Assembly (NCBI RefSeq): GCF_003857035.1
Contig: NZ_QGSY01000159.1
Coordinates: forward strand, 1-64,000
From: Micromonospora arida
Lineage (GTDB): Bacteria; Actinomycetota; Actinomycetes; Mycobacteriales; Micromonosporaceae
Length of the DNA stretch: 64,000 nucleotides
Direction: 5' to 3'
The notes below the pieces were generated by a model. The model did not search any database. It saw only the letters and a list, made by a program, of their open reading frames with translations, and had not been told where the DNA came from. Position 1 is the first letter of the stretch; the number at the start of each line of letters is the position of its first letter. The translations under genes were made by a program, and so were the position numbers. Shown here one piece after another: positions 10,038 to 19,881 of this stretch.

Positions 10038-11075
10038 GTGAGTAATGCGGATCTTGGCACCCGTAGTGATCGTGGCAGTGCGTACGCCGAGCTGTCTCGC
10101 CTGGTCCGAAGCGCGGGTCTTCTCGACCGTCACCCGCGGCGCTACGCGGCCCGGGTGACGGTTCTGCTGGGTTGTCTCGTGCTGATGAGCGTGGTGTTCG
10201 TTCGACTCGGGTCGTCGTGGTGGCAGACCGCCACTGCGGTCGGGGTCGCGGTGCTGCTCGCGCAACTGGCGTTTCTCGGTCACGACGCCGGGCATCGACA
10301 GATCTTCCGATCCCGACAGGCGAACGACGTGCTCGGCATGATCTGTGCAAACCTGATGACCGGGATCAGCTACGGGTGGTGGGTCGACAAGCACAACCGC
10401 CACCACGCCCATCCGAACACCGAAGGCCGCGACCCCGACATCGCGGTGGCTCCGCTGTCCTTCACCGCAGGTCAGGCCGCGACGCAGCGCGGCCTGCGGG
10501 CGCTGTTCGTCCGGCACCAAGCGACGCTGTTCTTCCCCCTGCTGATGGCGGAGGGTCTGCATCTGCACGCCGCCAGCGTCCGGGCGGTCGTCAGCCGTTC
10601 CGGGCTCCGGCACCGACCCGCGGAGGCCGGCGTGCTCGTCCTGCATTTCGCTGGCTACCTCGCAGCCGTGTTCCTGGTCCTGAGCGTTCCGCAGGCGATC
10701 GTGTTCATCCTGGTCAACCAGGCCCTCTTCGGCCTCTACCTGGGTAGCTCCTTCGCCCCGAACCACAAGGGGATGCCCATCCTGACCGAGGCCGACGACC
10801 TCGACTACCTACGCCGACAGGTCCTCACCTCCCGCAACGTGCGCGGCGGCAGGCTCCTCGACGCAGTCCTCGGTGGGCTCAACTACCAGATCGAACACCA
10901 CCTCTTCCCCAGCATGCCCCGACCGAACCTGCGCCACGCCCAGCCACTGATCCGCCAGTTCTGCACCGAGCATGGCATCGCCTACCACGAGACCACTCTG
11001 ATCCAGTCCTGGTCGCAGGGGCTGGCCCACCTGCGCGCGATCGGGACCGGAGCGAACCGCCCGGGCAACGACTGA
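10038..11075 (+). CDS. Membrane fatty-acid desaturase (acyl-lipid/acyl-CoA type)
   Basis: A 345-residue protein. GTG 10038 has a strong AGGAGGGG site. The three histidine boxes of di-iron desaturases are clear: HDAGH, HNRHH (in KHNRHHAHPN) and QIEHHLFP near the C-terminus. Hydrophobic segments lie around residues 50-90, 160-185 and 210-240. This spacing fits front-end/acyl desaturases such as DesA3-like actinobacterial enzymes, which add a cis double bond to membrane lipid acyl chains with ferredoxin or a flavin reductase as electron donor. No reductase gene is adjacent. Confidence 0.9.
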   Translation: MSNADLGTRSDRGSAYAELSRLVRSAGLLDRHPRRYAARVTVLLGCLVLMSVVFVRLGSSWWQTATAVGVAVLLAQLAFLGHDAGHRQIFRSRQANDVLGMICANLMTGISYGWWVDKHNRHHAHPNTEGRDPDIAVAPLSFTAGQAATQRGLRALFVRHQATLFFPLLMAEGLHLHAASVRAVVSRSGLRHRPAEAGVLVLHFAGYLAAVFLVLSVPQAIVFILVNQALFGLYLGSSFAPNHKGMPILTEADDLDYLRRQVLTSRNVRGGRLLDAVLGGLNYQIEHHLFPSMPRPNLRHAQPLIRQFCTEHGIAYHETTLIQSWSQGLAHLRAIGTGANRPGND

Positions 11076-11252
11076 GTCTGGTCCGCGCACGCTCTGGTCA
11101 CCGACCATCGCCGCCGGACACCGGGACGGCAGGTGCGGGGCGGAGGATGTGACGGGCACTCGGTACCGGGCAGGCCACCGCCGAGAGACGGCGTGGGGGT
11201 TGCACCTGGCCGAGGGCGGGGGGAGTCGCCGGCGGCACGCCAGCCGCGTGAC

Positions 11253-11765
11253 CTATCCGAGGTCCGACGGTGCAAGAGGAAGCGAAGCGATCGTGCTGTA
11301 GAAGCGGTGGATGTCACTGACGACGCGCTCGAAGGTGGGAAGGTCGACGGGTTTCGTGACGTAGGCGTTGGCGTGGGCGGCGTAGCTGCTCAGCACATCC
11401 GCGTCGACGGCGGAGGTCGTGAACACCACGATGGGAATCGCCTTCAGCTGGTCGTCGGCTTTGACCGCCGACAGGACCTCCCCACCGTTCATCCGTGGCA
11501 TGTTCAAGTCGAGGATGATCAGATCGGGGCGTGGTGCGTCGGTGTGGGTGCCCGTACGGTTCAGGAACGTCATGGCTTCCTCGCCGTCGCCGACCAGGTG
11601 CAGCTCGGTGGGCAGGTCGCACGCCGCGAAAGCGCTTTCGATGAGTGCGACGTCGGCCGGGTCATCCTCGACCAGCAGGATGCGCAGTGCGGCAGCCAGG
11701 GTGCCGTTGGCATTGGCGACAGCGTTCACGAGTACGAGCCTAGACCGAAATGCATCAGCCACCAT
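11253..11765 (-). CDS. Single-domain response regulator (Rcp1-like)
   Basis: The receiver domain begins at ALRILLVEDDPAD and has the phosphoacceptor Asp in LIILDLNMPRMNG (about residue 86 with this start), the Thr of VVFTTS and the Lys of AYVTKPVD. There is no output domain. Its pattern matches the CheY/Rcp1-like receivers that partner phytochrome or hybrid kinases. Starts at 11804 or a GTG at 11729 are possible; family length (~145 residues) would favour the later one. It may receive phosphate from the hybrid kinase at 13932-18095. Confidence 0.85.
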   Translation of the reverse strand: MVADAFRSRLVLVNAVANANGTLAAALRILLVEDDPADVALIESAFAACDLPTELHLVGDGEEAMTFLNRTGTHTDAPRPDLIILDLNMPRMNGGEVLSAVKADDQLKAIPIVVFTTSAVDADVLSSYAAHANAYVTKPVDLPTFERVVSDIHRFYSTIASLPLAPSDLG

Positions 11766-12041
11766 GACCGACCGTCTGTCCTGCTGGCTGGTGGTCTCGA
11801 CCATCGCCCCTACCCGCCCCCGCGTGCTGTCAGCTTCCGGTAGCCGCAGTTGCCGGCCGTTGCGGTGGCGGCCAGCCGCCCGGGGGAATCGAGGTGACAC
11901 CTCGTGGTGGGTGGCTCGTCCGTCCGACCGGATCGGCCCGACGCGTGGGCTGCTCTCGACCCGCGCCCGCCGGCTCATTCGACGATCTCGTCGCGGCCGT
12001 GAGCCGCCGCCGCGACGCGTCGCACCGGCTGGGCCTACCGG

Positions 12042-12464
12042 TCAGCGGGCGGGTGCTGCTCGGGCTTCGGTGAGGTGTTTGGTGATGCGAAGCAGCACCT
12101 GGCCCGGCGCTCTGCTGACGAAGGCGGCCGTGTCGGCGAGGGCGCCGATCAGGGGCAGTCCACGTCCGCCGATGGTGAGCGGGGTGGGGAGGTCGGCGTC
12201 GAGTTTGGTGTTGTCGGGGCTGCGGCCGCGGTTGCCGACCTCGATCCGGCAGACGTGGTCGTCGATGCTGATGGTGATGTCGACGTCGCTGCCGGGGTCG
12301 GCGTGGATCACCGCGTTGGCGCATGCCTCGCTGATCAAGACGGCCAGGTTGGCGCGGGTGTCCTCGCTGACGTCGGTGAGGCTCAGCAGTGTGGTGAGTA
12401 CATGGCGAGCGCGGGTCGCCGAGGACGGTTGGCGAGGGAGTGACAGCGTCATACTCACCCGCAT
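12042..12464 (-). CDS. RsbW-like ATP-binding anti-sigma factor/serine kinase
   Basis: A 140-residue GHKL ATPase. ATG 12464 has GGGAGGAG 7 nt upstream. The N box is LISEACANAVIHA, the G1 region lies around CRIEVGNRGRSP, and the G2-like GGRGLPLIGALAD completes the fold. Such stand-alone domains bind or phosphorylate STAS partners and sequester sigma factors. The STAS gene at 12684 is its closest candidate partner (divergent, about 220 bp apart). No SigB/SigF-type sigma gene is in the window, so the sigma target lies elsewhere. Confidence 0.85.
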   Translation of the reverse strand: MRVSMTLSLPRQPSSATRARHVLTTLLSLTDVSEDTRANLAVLISEACANAVIHADPGSDVDITISIDDHVCRIEVGNRGRSPDNTKLDADLPTPLTIGGRGLPLIGALADTAAFVSRAPGQVLLRITKHLTEARAAPAR

Positions 12465-12627
12465 CTGCTCACTCCTCCCGGCCCGTGCCCGACCCGCCGG
12501 ACCACTGTTCACACCCTAAGGCGGGATGCGCAGGTTCTGATCAGCGCTACCCGACGTCTCATGGCTACCCCGGCCCAGCTGAGGTAAAACGGGCGAGTTG
12601 TCCGCTCGATGTGCACCGGCGGCGGCA

Positions 12628-12654
12628 GTTTCGTCCGCCGGCGAAATAGGGTAA
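12628..12654 (+). promoter_or_regulatory. Candidate SigB/SigF-type promoter upstream of STAS gene
   Basis: GTTT at 12628-12631 and GGGTAA at 12649-12654 are separated by 17 bp, the arrangement of stress-sigma (SigB/SigF/SigH-type) promoters in actinobacteria. The start codon is about 30 bp downstream. The sequence from the -10 to the ribosome-binding site recurs almost exactly before the STAS paralogue at 18284 (GGGTAA at 18250-18255), although a GTTT is not seen there. Confidence 0.45.
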
Positions 12655-12683
12655 GCGGGGATCATCGGCGTGGGGAGGTTGTG

Positions 12684-13046
12684 GTGGATCTGCAGTTGTC
12701 GGTCCGGGCTGGCCGGGGTTGCAGCGTGCTCGAGGTGCGCGGCGAGCTGGACATGGCGACGTCCCCGCAGTTGCGTGAGGGTCTGCAACGGTTGGTCGAC
12801 GCCGGTGACCGTCAGGTGGTGGTGGACCTGGCCGGGGTGGGTTTCATGGACTCCAGCGGGCTGGGCGCGTTGGTGGTGATGTTCAAGGCATGGCGGGATG
12901 TCGGGGGTCGGTTGTGCCTGGCCGCGGTGCAGCCCGCCGTGCGCAGCGTCCTGTCGGTCACGTCGGTGGATCAAGCTATCGACGTGTACGACAGCGTGCC
13001 GGAGGCTGAAGCCGACATGCGTCCCACCGATGTGTCAGCCGGCTAG
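12684..13046 (+). CDS. STAS-domain anti-anti-sigma factor (copy A)
   Basis: A 120-residue protein. GTG 12684 has GGGGAGG 5 nt upstream. STAS core: LEVRGELDMATSPQL, VVVDLAGVGFMDSSGLGALV with the phosphorylatable serine in DSSGL, then a conserved helix before VTSVDQAIDVYDSV. It is the RsbV/SpoIIAA type that, when dephosphorylated, captures the RsbW-like kinase. It is a close paralogue of the gene at 18284, with residues such as LEVRGELDMATSPQLRE identical and the upstream region duplicated as well. Confidence 0.9.
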   Translation: MDLQLSVRAGRGCSVLEVRGELDMATSPQLREGLQRLVDAGDRQVVVDLAGVGFMDSSGLGALVVMFKAWRDVGGRLCLAAVQPAVRSVLSVTSVDQAIDVYDSVPEAEADMRPTDVSAG

Positions 13047-13268
13047 TCAGCCGGTCGACACGGCGCTGGCGCGCGCCTCGTCAGGGCCGACACTGCTGTC
13101 TCCCGAGCGCCGCCCGTATTCCGGCGCGGGCCGCCCTCGCTCAACCTGCCGCCGCCTACCATCGTTGCTCCTCGGCCCTGTCAGTCCACCTGTCGGCGTA
13201 CGGATGAAGGTGTCCAGCTCGGTACGAATGAACGGGACCAGGTGCTGCCGCCGTTGTAGGTTGCGGCT

Positions 13269-13604
13269 ATGGATCTTGATAGCTTGAGGCTGAGGGCCGT
13301 TGCGATCGCTGAGTTGTATGACCGGCACAACGTCGCCGCGGGTCGCGGGGCGTGGAGCACCGGCGATCTGGCGTTGGGGTTTGTCGGTGACGTCGGGGAT
13401 CTCGCGAAGCTCGTGATGGCTGTCGACGGGCGCCGTGAGATCACCGACGCTCGTGAGCGGCTCGGTCATGAGTTGGCTGACTGTCTCTGGTCGATTTTGG
13501 TTCTTGCTGACCGGTATGGCGTCGACTTGACTGCGGAGTTCGCGCGAATGACCGCAGGGATTGAGGAACATCTCGAAGCGCGTGGCCTGCACGAGGCCGG
13601 GTAG
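13269..13604 (+). CDS. MazG-like nucleotide pyrophosphohydrolase
   Basis: A 111-residue all-alpha protein. The pattern FVGDVGDLAKLVMAVDG followed by LGHELADCLWSILVLADRYGVDL matches the two metal-binding helices of MazG-like proteins. The second helix keeps the ExxD ligands. The first has Asp where the usual motif has Glu. Such proteins hydrolyse NTPs or dNTPs to monophosphates as house-cleaning enzymes. It is single-standing: tail-to-tail with the following STAS gene. Confidence 0.7.
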   Translation: MDLDSLRLRAVAIAELYDRHNVAAGRGAWSTGDLALGFVGDVGDLAKLVMAVDGRREITDARERLGHELADCLWSILVLADRYGVDLTAEFARMTAGIEEHLEARGLHEAG

Positions 13605-13635
13605 CTGCCGGCCCCGCCCAAACAACCCTGACCGA

Positions 13636-13935
13636 TCAGGCAGGAGTGACTGTCATCAGGTCGCCGAGGCCTGCGATGGTCAGGACGGGAGCCAGGAGTG
13701 GGCTGGTGATGAGGTGGATCCGTTCGACGTGGGGGAACAGGACGGCGAGGCCCGCGCTGTCGAGGTATTGCAGTGCGGTCAGGTTGACCGTCAGTTGGCC
13801 GGGGGCGGCCTCTACGGCGCGGGTGAGGGCGGCCGCGAAGTCGGCGGCGTTGCTCATGTCGACCTCGCCGGTCGCGGTCAGTACGGGAGTGCCGTCGGGT
13901 CGGTGGCTGGTGGTGAGGGTCAGTGCGGTGCTCAT
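13636..13935 (-). CDS. STAS-domain anti-sigma antagonist, coupled to hybrid phosphatase
   Basis: A 99-residue STAS protein. ATG 13935 overlaps the stop of the large hybrid gene as ATGA, so the two are translated together. Core: LTATGEVDMSNAADF, LTVNLTALQYLDSAGLAVLF (serine in DSAGL) and a final IAGLGDLM. It is the obvious substrate of the PP2C domain and/or partner of the C-terminal ATPase domain of the preceding protein. Confidence 0.88.
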   Translation of the reverse strand: MSTALTLTTSHRPDGTPVLTATGEVDMSNAADFAAALTRAVEAAPGQLTVNLTALQYLDSAGLAVLFPHVERIHLITSPLLAPVLTIAGLGDLMTVTPA

Positions 13936-16900
13936 GGAATCCTCGCCTGCATGTCGATGGTGGTGCCGGTGGTGCCGGGCGTGACGGTGATGGCGTCCAT
14001 CAGGGCACGCATGAGGACCAGGCCTCGTCCCCGGTGGGTGTCCACGTCCGGTCGAGGTGTCTTCCAACGTCCGCTGTCGGTGACGCTGAGGTGCAGGCTG
14101 TCGGCGGTGGCGGTGGCCCGTAGCCGGATCCGTCCGCCGGGGTTGTCGCGGTGGCCGTGCTCGATGGCGTTGGCGCAGGCTTCGCCGGCGGCCACCAGGA
14201 CGTTGTAGGCGTTGGTGGGCTCGAGTGCGCAGCGCTCGAGCCAGCTCCGCAGGGCGGTGCGCACGGGTGCGAGACCGGCGCGCTCGGCGGCGAAGTTGAG
14301 TTCCAACGGGCCGGGGTGGCGGTAGAGCAGGACCGCGACGTCGTCGTCGTATCCCCCCGGCGGACTGAGTTGGTTCATGACGTCGGTGGCGAGCGTCTCG
14401 ATGGGGTGGGCGCGTCCGTTCTGAATCACCGTCACGACGCGGTCGATGCCCGCGGTGAGTGGTTGGCGGCGGCGTTCGACGAGCCCGTCGGTGTAGAGCA
14501 TCAAGGTCGCCCGCGCCGGCACGAATTCCTCAGCTTCGGGCCGTTCGGCGCTGCCTCGAACTCCGAGGGGACGGGAGTGGCCCTGGTCGAGCATCCGGGT
14601 GGTGCCGTCGGGAGAGGTGACGATGGCGGGAGGATGCCCGGCGCTGGCATAGCGCAGCTGTCCGGTCGTCGGGTCGAGGACGCCGCAGAAGACCGTTGCG
14701 CACAGGGCCCCGGGTAACTGGGCGGCGAAGCGGTCGAGTGCGGTGAGGGTGCGGGACGGGCTGGAGTCCTGTAGCAGCAGGGCGCGGCAGGCGCTGCGTA
14801 GTTGTCCCATCACGGTGGCGGCCTGCAGTCCGTGACCGACGCAGTCTCCGACGACGATGCCGATCTGCCCGTCGACGAGCGCGATGGTGTCGTACCAGTC
14901 ACCGCCGACCTTCAGCGGTCGCGTGGCGGGTGCGTACCGCACGGCGAAGCCGCTGGGCAGCTGTGCGGGGCCGAGGATGGCCCGTTGCAACGCGAGGGCT
15001 GTTTCCCGCTGCTGATCGATCTGCTGTACGCGGTGCAGTCCCTGACCGAGGTGACCGGCCAGCAGGGCCAGCAGGGTCTCGTCCTGCTCGGTGACGGGGC
15101 GCCTCTCGCCGAGGTCGACCCACAGGGCCATCCTGCCGTAGGGGTGCTCGACGGCGATTCCGACGCCAGTGGTCTGGTCCGCGACCGTGGTGAGCAGGGG
15201 CCGTTCCCGCAGGGCGGTGAGAATTCGCCGGCGTTGGTCGGTGAGGGTGTCCCAGCGTTGGTGTGGGTCGGTCGTGGCGAAGGTTGGGGTGTGGGAGCCG
15301 TCGAAGACAGCTGCGAGGACGCGGGTGGCGCGCCACAGCCCCTGTAGCTCATCAAGGACGCCGTGCAGGGCGTCGGTGAGGTTGTCCGCCTGCGACAGCC
15401 GGATGCTCAGGGCGGCCAGTGCGCTTTCTCGTTGCACGGCGTAGTGCTCCGCCGTGACATCGCGGAAGGTGCCGACGATGACCCGTCGGCCGGTGTCGGG
15501 GTCCTGCACCTGGTTGAACGCGGCGGCGACCCACAGACGATGCCCGTCGCGGTGCGTCACCGGGATGGTGTACGTGCCGCTGGTCTGACCGATGAGCAGG
15601 GTGAGGGCCTCGACGACTTGCTGGTGTGCCTCCGGCTCCGTCTCCCGGTTCGGCCACCAGGGGGGCGTGGACGCGTAGGGGAGCCCTTCGGGGCCGTAGC
15701 CGAGGATGTCGGTGAAGGTGGTGTTGATCTCGATGACGGCACCGCTGTCGTCGCAGACGAAGAACGCCTCCTGCAGCGAGTCGACCAGCGCGGTGCGCCA
15801 CCGGGCGTGGTGATTGCGCAGGCGGGCCAACTTCACGTTCGTCCGCACCCGGGCCAGCAGCTCGGCGGCGGCGAACGGCTTGACCAGGTAGTCGTCCGCC
15901 CCCGCCTCCAACCCCTCGATGGAGGCCTCCTGCCCTGCCCGCGCCGACAGCAGCAGGACAGGCGTTCCCGTCGTACGGGGATCGGCGCGCAGCGCGGCTA
16001 CCAGCTGCAGACCGTCCAAGTGGGGCATCATCACGTCACTGACGACCAGATCGGGATGGTGGAGGCGTGCCGCTAGCAGTGCGGCTTGACCGTCGTTGAC
16101 CGCCTCAACCCGATAGCCAGCCATGCGCAGCATGCGGGTGAGGTACTCCCGCATGTCCGCGTTGTCGTCGGCGACCAGAATGTGAGCCGGGCTTGCACTC
16201 ACGCCTGGCGTCGTCTCCTTCACCCTCGAAGCGACATCCTCGTCGAAAAGCACGGCTGGATCCCCGCTCGCTGCCGACTGTGCTGGCAGCCATCGCAGCG
16301 CCTCCTGAACGAACGGCTCGGCGGTGGCGGAGATGTCGTCATCCGCGCGGGCGACGCTGCCAGGCGGCAGGTGAACGCCGCCAAAGGGCAGGCCGATGGT
16401 GAAGGCTGTGCCGTGTCCGATGGTGCTGTCGGCGGTGATGTCGCCGCCCTGCAGCCCGACGAGTTCCCTCACCAGCGCCAAGCCGATGCCGCTGCCTTCG
16501 TTCGAGCGTGAGCGGACGTTCTCGATGCGGTGGAACCGCTCGAACAGCCGCGGCATCTCCTCGGCCGGAACGCCGATCCCCGTGTCGGCGACGGTCACCA
16601 CGGCCCGGCCGGCCTCGGCCCGCAGCCTCACTCGGATCGAACCGTCGAACGTGAACTTCAGGGCGTTGCTGAGGAGATTCAGGATGATCTTCTCCCACAT
16701 GCCCCGGTCGACGTACACCGGCTCGGGTAGCGGGGGGCAGTCCACCTCGAAGGTGAGACCCGCGCGTTCGACGGCGGAGCGGAACACGCTGGCGAGGTCC
16801 GCGGTGACCGCGGCGAGGTCGACCGGCTCGTAGCGGGCCTGCATCCGTCCGGCCTCGATCCGGGAGAAGTCCAGCAGCGCGTTGACCAACTTGCCGAGCC

Positions 16901-18095
16901 GCAGCCCGTTGCGGTGCATGACCTGCAACTCCTCGCGCACCCCCTCGTCGGTGTCGCCGAGACGGGAACGCAGCTCCTCCAACGGCCCCATGATCAACGT
17001 CAGTGGAGTGCGGAACTCATGGCTGATGTTCGAGAAGAATGCCGTCTTGGCGCGGTCGATCTCGGCGAGTTCCTCGGCCCGCTGCTGCTGCGCCTGGTAG
17101 CTGCGAGCGCTCGCGATCCCGGCCGCGACGTGGCCCGCGGCCAGTTCGATGAATCCTCGGTAACCGTCATCGAGTGGCCGGTACCGATTCAAGCCGGCCA
17201 CCAGGAAGCCGTACGGCGTGTCGCCCTGTTGCAGCAGCGGCACCAGGAGAGCCTGCGTGGGCGGCTGTGACCACGCACCGGTCGGCAGTCCTCCGAACGG
17301 GGCGCCATCGAGCGGAACACGTCGCGATTCCCCCCGCGTCAGTGCCGCCACCGGCCACACCGGGGTCGACTCGTTGGCCGGAATCGTGCTGGGCGCTGCG
17401 GAGTGACCTGCGGGGATGCCCGCAGCCGCGGCCAGGCGGGCACTGCCGTCACTGTCGAGAAGGTAGATCGCCGTGAACGGCAGGTCGAGGTCGTTGCGGC
17501 CGAGTTGCCGGCCGGCGAAGGCCAACATCTCCTCTTCGGTACGCACAACGCTGGGATCGGACCCGAGATCACGCAACGTGGCCATCCGCCGTTCGCCGAC
17601 GACCCGCTCGGTGTCCTCGCTGACCACGCACAACATGCCGACGAGGACGTTGCCGTCGTCGCGCAGCGGGCTGTAGGAGAAGGTGTGGTAGGTCTCCTCC
17701 CGGTAACCGGACCGCTCCAGGAACAGCAGCAACGCCTTGTCCCACGTCGCCACCCCGGTGGTCAGCACCCGATCGATCCGGGGGCCGATGTCCGGCCAGA
17801 TTTCCGCCCACACCTCACTGGCCGGGCGGCCCAAAGCCCACGGATACTTGCGGCCGAGGGTGTCGCGCCGGTACGCGGCGTTGCAGAAGAACGTCAGCTG
17901 AGGACCCCAGGCCATCCACATCGGGAAGCGCGACGACAGCAGGATGCTCACCGCCGTCCGCAAACTCTGCGGCCAGCCCGCGGGGTTGCCCAGCGGAGTC
18001 GAGGCCCAGTCCACCTTCGCGAGGTCACGGCCGATCTCGCCGTCGCCGGCGAACACGTCAGCCCTGGTAAACGGCCGCTGTTCAGCGCTGCTCAT
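13932..18095 (-). CDS. Hybrid sensor kinase-receiver-PAS-GAF-SpoIIE phosphatase-RsbW ATPase
   Basis: A 1387-residue multidomain protein; ATG 18095 has GGGAG upstream. Domains in order: PAS-like sensor (~20-150), GAF (~165-330), histidine kinase with H-box [13 protein letters not shown] (His about 357), N box NLLSNALKF and DTGIGV, receiver with phosphoacceptor Asp about 687 in [12 protein letters not shown] and the Lys of LVKPF, PAS (~770-890), GAF (~900-1000), SpoIIE-type PP2C (~1010-1200; [40 protein letters not shown]), and a C-terminal RsbW-like ATPase (~1250-1387; [12 protein letters not shown]). It thus joins phosphorelay, serine phosphatase and anti-sigma type activity in one chain, followed by its own overlapping STAS gene. 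Confidence 0.92.
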   Translation of the reverse strand: MSSAEQRPFTRADVFAGDGEIGRDLAKVDWASTPLGNPAGWPQSLRTAVSILLSSRFPMWMAWGPQLTFFCNAAYRRDTLGRKYPWALGRPASEVWAEIWPDIGPRIDRVLTTGVATWDKALLLFLERSGYREETYHTFSYSPLRDDGNVLVGMLCVVSEDTERVVGERRMATLRDLGSDPSVVRTEEEMLAFAGRQLGRNDLDLPFTAIYLLDSDGSARLAAAAGIPAGHSAAPSTIPANESTPVWPVAALTRGESRRVPLDGAPFGGLPTGAWSQPPTQALLVPLLQQGDTPYGFLVAGLNRYRPLDDGYRGFIELAAGHVAAGIASARSYQAQQQRAEELAEIDRAKTAFFSNISHEFRTPLTLIMGPLEELRSRLGDTDEGVREELQVMHRNGLRLGKLVNALLDFSRIEAGRMQARYEPVDLAAVTADLASVFRSAVERAGLTFEVDCPPLPEPVYVDRGMWEKIILNLLSNALKFTFDGSIRVRLRAEAGRAVVTVADTGIGVPAEEMPRLFERFHRIENVRSRSNEGSGIGLALVRELVGLQGGDITADSTIGHGTAFTIGLPFGGVHLPPGSVARADDDISATAEPFVQEALRWLPAQSAASGDPAVLFDEDVASRVKETTPGVSASPAHILVADDNADMREYLTRMLRMAGYRVEAVNDGQAALLAARLHHPDLVVSDVMMPHLDGLQLVAALRADPRTTGTPVLLLSARAGQEASIEGLEAGADDYLVKPFAAAELLARVRTNVKLARLRNHHARWRTALVDSLQEAFFVCDDSGAVIEINTTFTDILGYGPEGLPYASTPPWWPNRETEPEAHQQVVEALTLLIGQTSGTYTIPVTHRDGHRLWVAAAFNQVQDPDTGRRVIVGTFRDVTAEHYAVQRESALAALSIRLSQADNLTDALHGVLDELQGLWRATRVLAAVFDGSHTPTFATTDPHQRWDTLTDQRRRILTALRERPLLTTVADQTTGVGIAVEHPYGRMALWVDLGERRPVTEQDETLLALLAGHLGQGLHRVQQIDQQRETALALQRAILGPAQLPSGFAVRYAPATRPLKVGGDWYDTIALVDGQIGIVVGDCVGHGLQAATVMGQLRSACRALLLQDSSPSRTLTALDRFAAQLPGALCATVFCGVLDPTTGQLRYASAGHPPAIVTSPDGTTRMLDQGHSRPLGVRGSAERPEAEEFVPARATLMLYTDGLVERRRQPLTAGIDRVVTVIQNGRAHPIETLATDVMNQLSPPGGYDDDVAVLLYRHPGPLELNFAAERAGLAPVRTALRSWLERCALEPTNAYNVLVAAGEACANAIEHGHRDNPGGRIRLRATATADSLHLSVTDSGRWKTPRPDVDTHRGRGLVLMRALMDAITVTPGTTGTTIDMQARIP

Positions 18096-18283
18096 CGTTG
18101 CGACACTCCCTCGAACCGCAGGCCTGACCCGGCGGCCACCAGTCGGGCCGTCCAGGATCGGTGCCGCCCTCAGCGCCGACTCGCCAACGGCACAGACGCC
18201 TCGCGGCATCGTAGAACAAGGCCAGACTGCCGGCCCAGGCGGCGGAATAGGGTAAGCGGGATAATCGGCGTGGGGAGTGTGTT

Positions 18284-18649
18284 GTGCAACTGCTGTTGTC
18301 GGTGCGGCCGGGCCGGGGTTGCACCGTGCTCGAGGTGCGGGGCGAGTTGGACATGGCGACGTCCCCGCAATTGCGGGAGGCTCTGCAAGGGCTGATCAAC
18401 GCCGGTGACCGTCAGGTGGTGGTCGATCTGGCGGGGGTGAGATTCATGGACTCCAGCGCGCTTGGTGCCTTGGTGGTGATGTTCAAGGCGTTCCGTGCTG
18501 GCGGCGGTCGGTTGAGCCTCGCCGCGGTGCAACCCGCCGTGCACCGCATCCTGACCATCACGTCGGTGGATCGAGTTGTTGATGTCTATGACAGTGTGCG
18601 GGCGGCCGAAGCTGATGTGCTCTCCTCGGACGGTGCGACCGGCCGGTAG
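18284..18649 (+). CDS. STAS-domain anti-anti-sigma factor (copy B)
   Basis: A 121-residue protein. GTG 18284 has GGGGAG 6 nt upstream. STAS core LEVRGELDMATSPQL, VVVDLAGVRFMDSSALGALV (serine in DSSAL) and ITSVDRVVDVYDSV. It is highly similar to copy A at 12684 in coding and upstream DNA. Its 3' end overlaps the 3' end of the convergent PP2C gene by 64 bp, so both C-termini are read from the same DNA on opposite strands. Confidence 0.9.
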   Translation: MQLLLSVRPGRGCTVLEVRGELDMATSPQLREALQGLINAGDRQVVVDLAGVRFMDSSALGALVVMFKAFRAGGGRLSLAAVQPAVHRILTITSVDRVVDVYDSVRAAEADVLSSDGATGR

Positions 18650-19881
18650 TCAGTCGGCAGCGCGCTGCTGGCACGCGTCTGGTCGGCGCCAGCGCTCGTA
18701 CGCCGCTGCTCGCGGTGCCCACCGTGCCAGTCGAGGATGAAAAGGGTGGCGTCATCGGTCAGGTCCGGTCCGTTGACCTCGAGTACGGCGTCGGCCAATG
18801 CCCGGGCAGCCTCGCGCGGGTGCAGACCGGCGATCGACCGCAACATGGCCGGCAGATCCAGGCTGGCGGCACTGCGCTCCTGCACCCCGTCGGTGACCAG
18901 GACCAGACGGTCGCCCGGTAGCAGCGTGATCTCACCGGCGCGGTAGTCGGCCTCGGCGAACATGCCCAACGGGTAGCCGGCCGGTAGCGGCACCGTCCGG
19001 GTGTTCCCGTCGCGTACGAGCATCGGCGGCAGGTGCCCGGCGTTGAGCAGCGCGCACACCCCGGTGCGAAGATTCAGGCGGCCGAGGATCGCGGTGACGT
19101 AGCTGCCCGGCACGGCGGTGTGTCCGGCCACGTCGGCGTTCGCGGTGGCGGCCTGCTCCACCAGACCCACTCCGCGGCGGCGGCTGTTGCGCAGGCTGCC
19201 CACACCGAGGGTGGCCGTCAGCGCGCTGGCCACCCCGTGACCCATTGCATCGGTCACGCTGAAGTGCAGGAGGTCGCGGGCGAGGCTGTAGTCAAAGGTG
19301 TCCCCGCCGATGCTCGCGGCGGGTTCCAGCCACCCGGAGAGGGTGAACGCGCTGGCCTCACAGGTGAACGAGGCGGGCAGCAGGCGGCGCTGGATCTCCC
19401 CGGACAGGGTGAACGGGGTCGTGCGTTGCCCCCACTCGAACAGGTCGGTGTACCGCCGGTTGGCGATCACCACGAACGCCAAAACGTGCGCCGTGCGGGC
19501 GATCTCCTCCAACGCCGGCGTGGTGGGCTCGTCCGGCAGGATCATCTCCAGCAGGCCGATCGCCTCACCGCGGTCGGTCACCGGCGCCAACACCGTCCAC
19601 CGGTCAGACTGCGCGACAACCTGCACCGTCTGCGTGCGGAGCGCCTGCTCGGCGGGCCCGCCGTCGAACGGCATCACCGTGGCGACCTCGGCGCCGTCCC
19701 GACGTCCCGCTGCGGTGTCGTCAAGCGGCACGTGAGCCAACCGGACCAACGCCCGACCGCTGAGGTCCGCGATCAGGAACGCGACGGTACGTGCCCCCAG
19801 CGCTACACCGAGTTCCCGGGTGACCGCCTCGACTGCGTCGACCGGCGAGGCGTTCTCCGTCGCGTCCAGCATCTGAGCCAC
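18586..19881 (-). CDS. GAF-SpoIIE/PP2C serine phosphatase (paralogue)
   Basis: A 431-residue protein. GTG 19881 was chosen because GAGGA lies 6 nt upstream; ATG 19905 in the same frame is possible. The GAF-like N-half contains TVAFLIADLSGRALVRLA. The PP2C half contains IGGDTFDYSL, TDAMGHGVASA, LLNAGHLPPMLV, LVLVTDGVQERSA and DDATLFILDW. It is paralogous to the phosphatase at 8123. The disordered Ser/Thr-rich tail is encoded opposite the end of STAS copy B, its most likely substrate. Confidence 0.88.
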   Translation of the reverse strand: MAQMLDATENASPVDAVEAVTRELGVALGARTVAFLIADLSGRALVRLAHVPLDDTAAGRRDGAEVATVMPFDGGPAEQALRTQTVQVVAQSDRWTVLAPVTDRGEAIGLLEMILPDEPTTPALEEIARTAHVLAFVVIANRRYTDLFEWGQRTTPFTLSGEIQRRLLPASFTCEASAFTLSGWLEPAASIGGDTFDYSLARDLLHFSVTDAMGHGVASALTATLGVGSLRNSRRRGVGLVEQAATANADVAGHTAVPGSYVTAILGRLNLRTGVCALLNAGHLPPMLVRDGNTRTVPLPAGYPLGMFAEADYRAGEITLLPGDRLVLVTDGVQERSAASLDLPAMLRSIAGLHPREAARALADAVLEVNGPDLTDDATLFILDWHGGHREQRRTSAGADQTRASSALPTDYRPVAPSEESTSASAARTLS

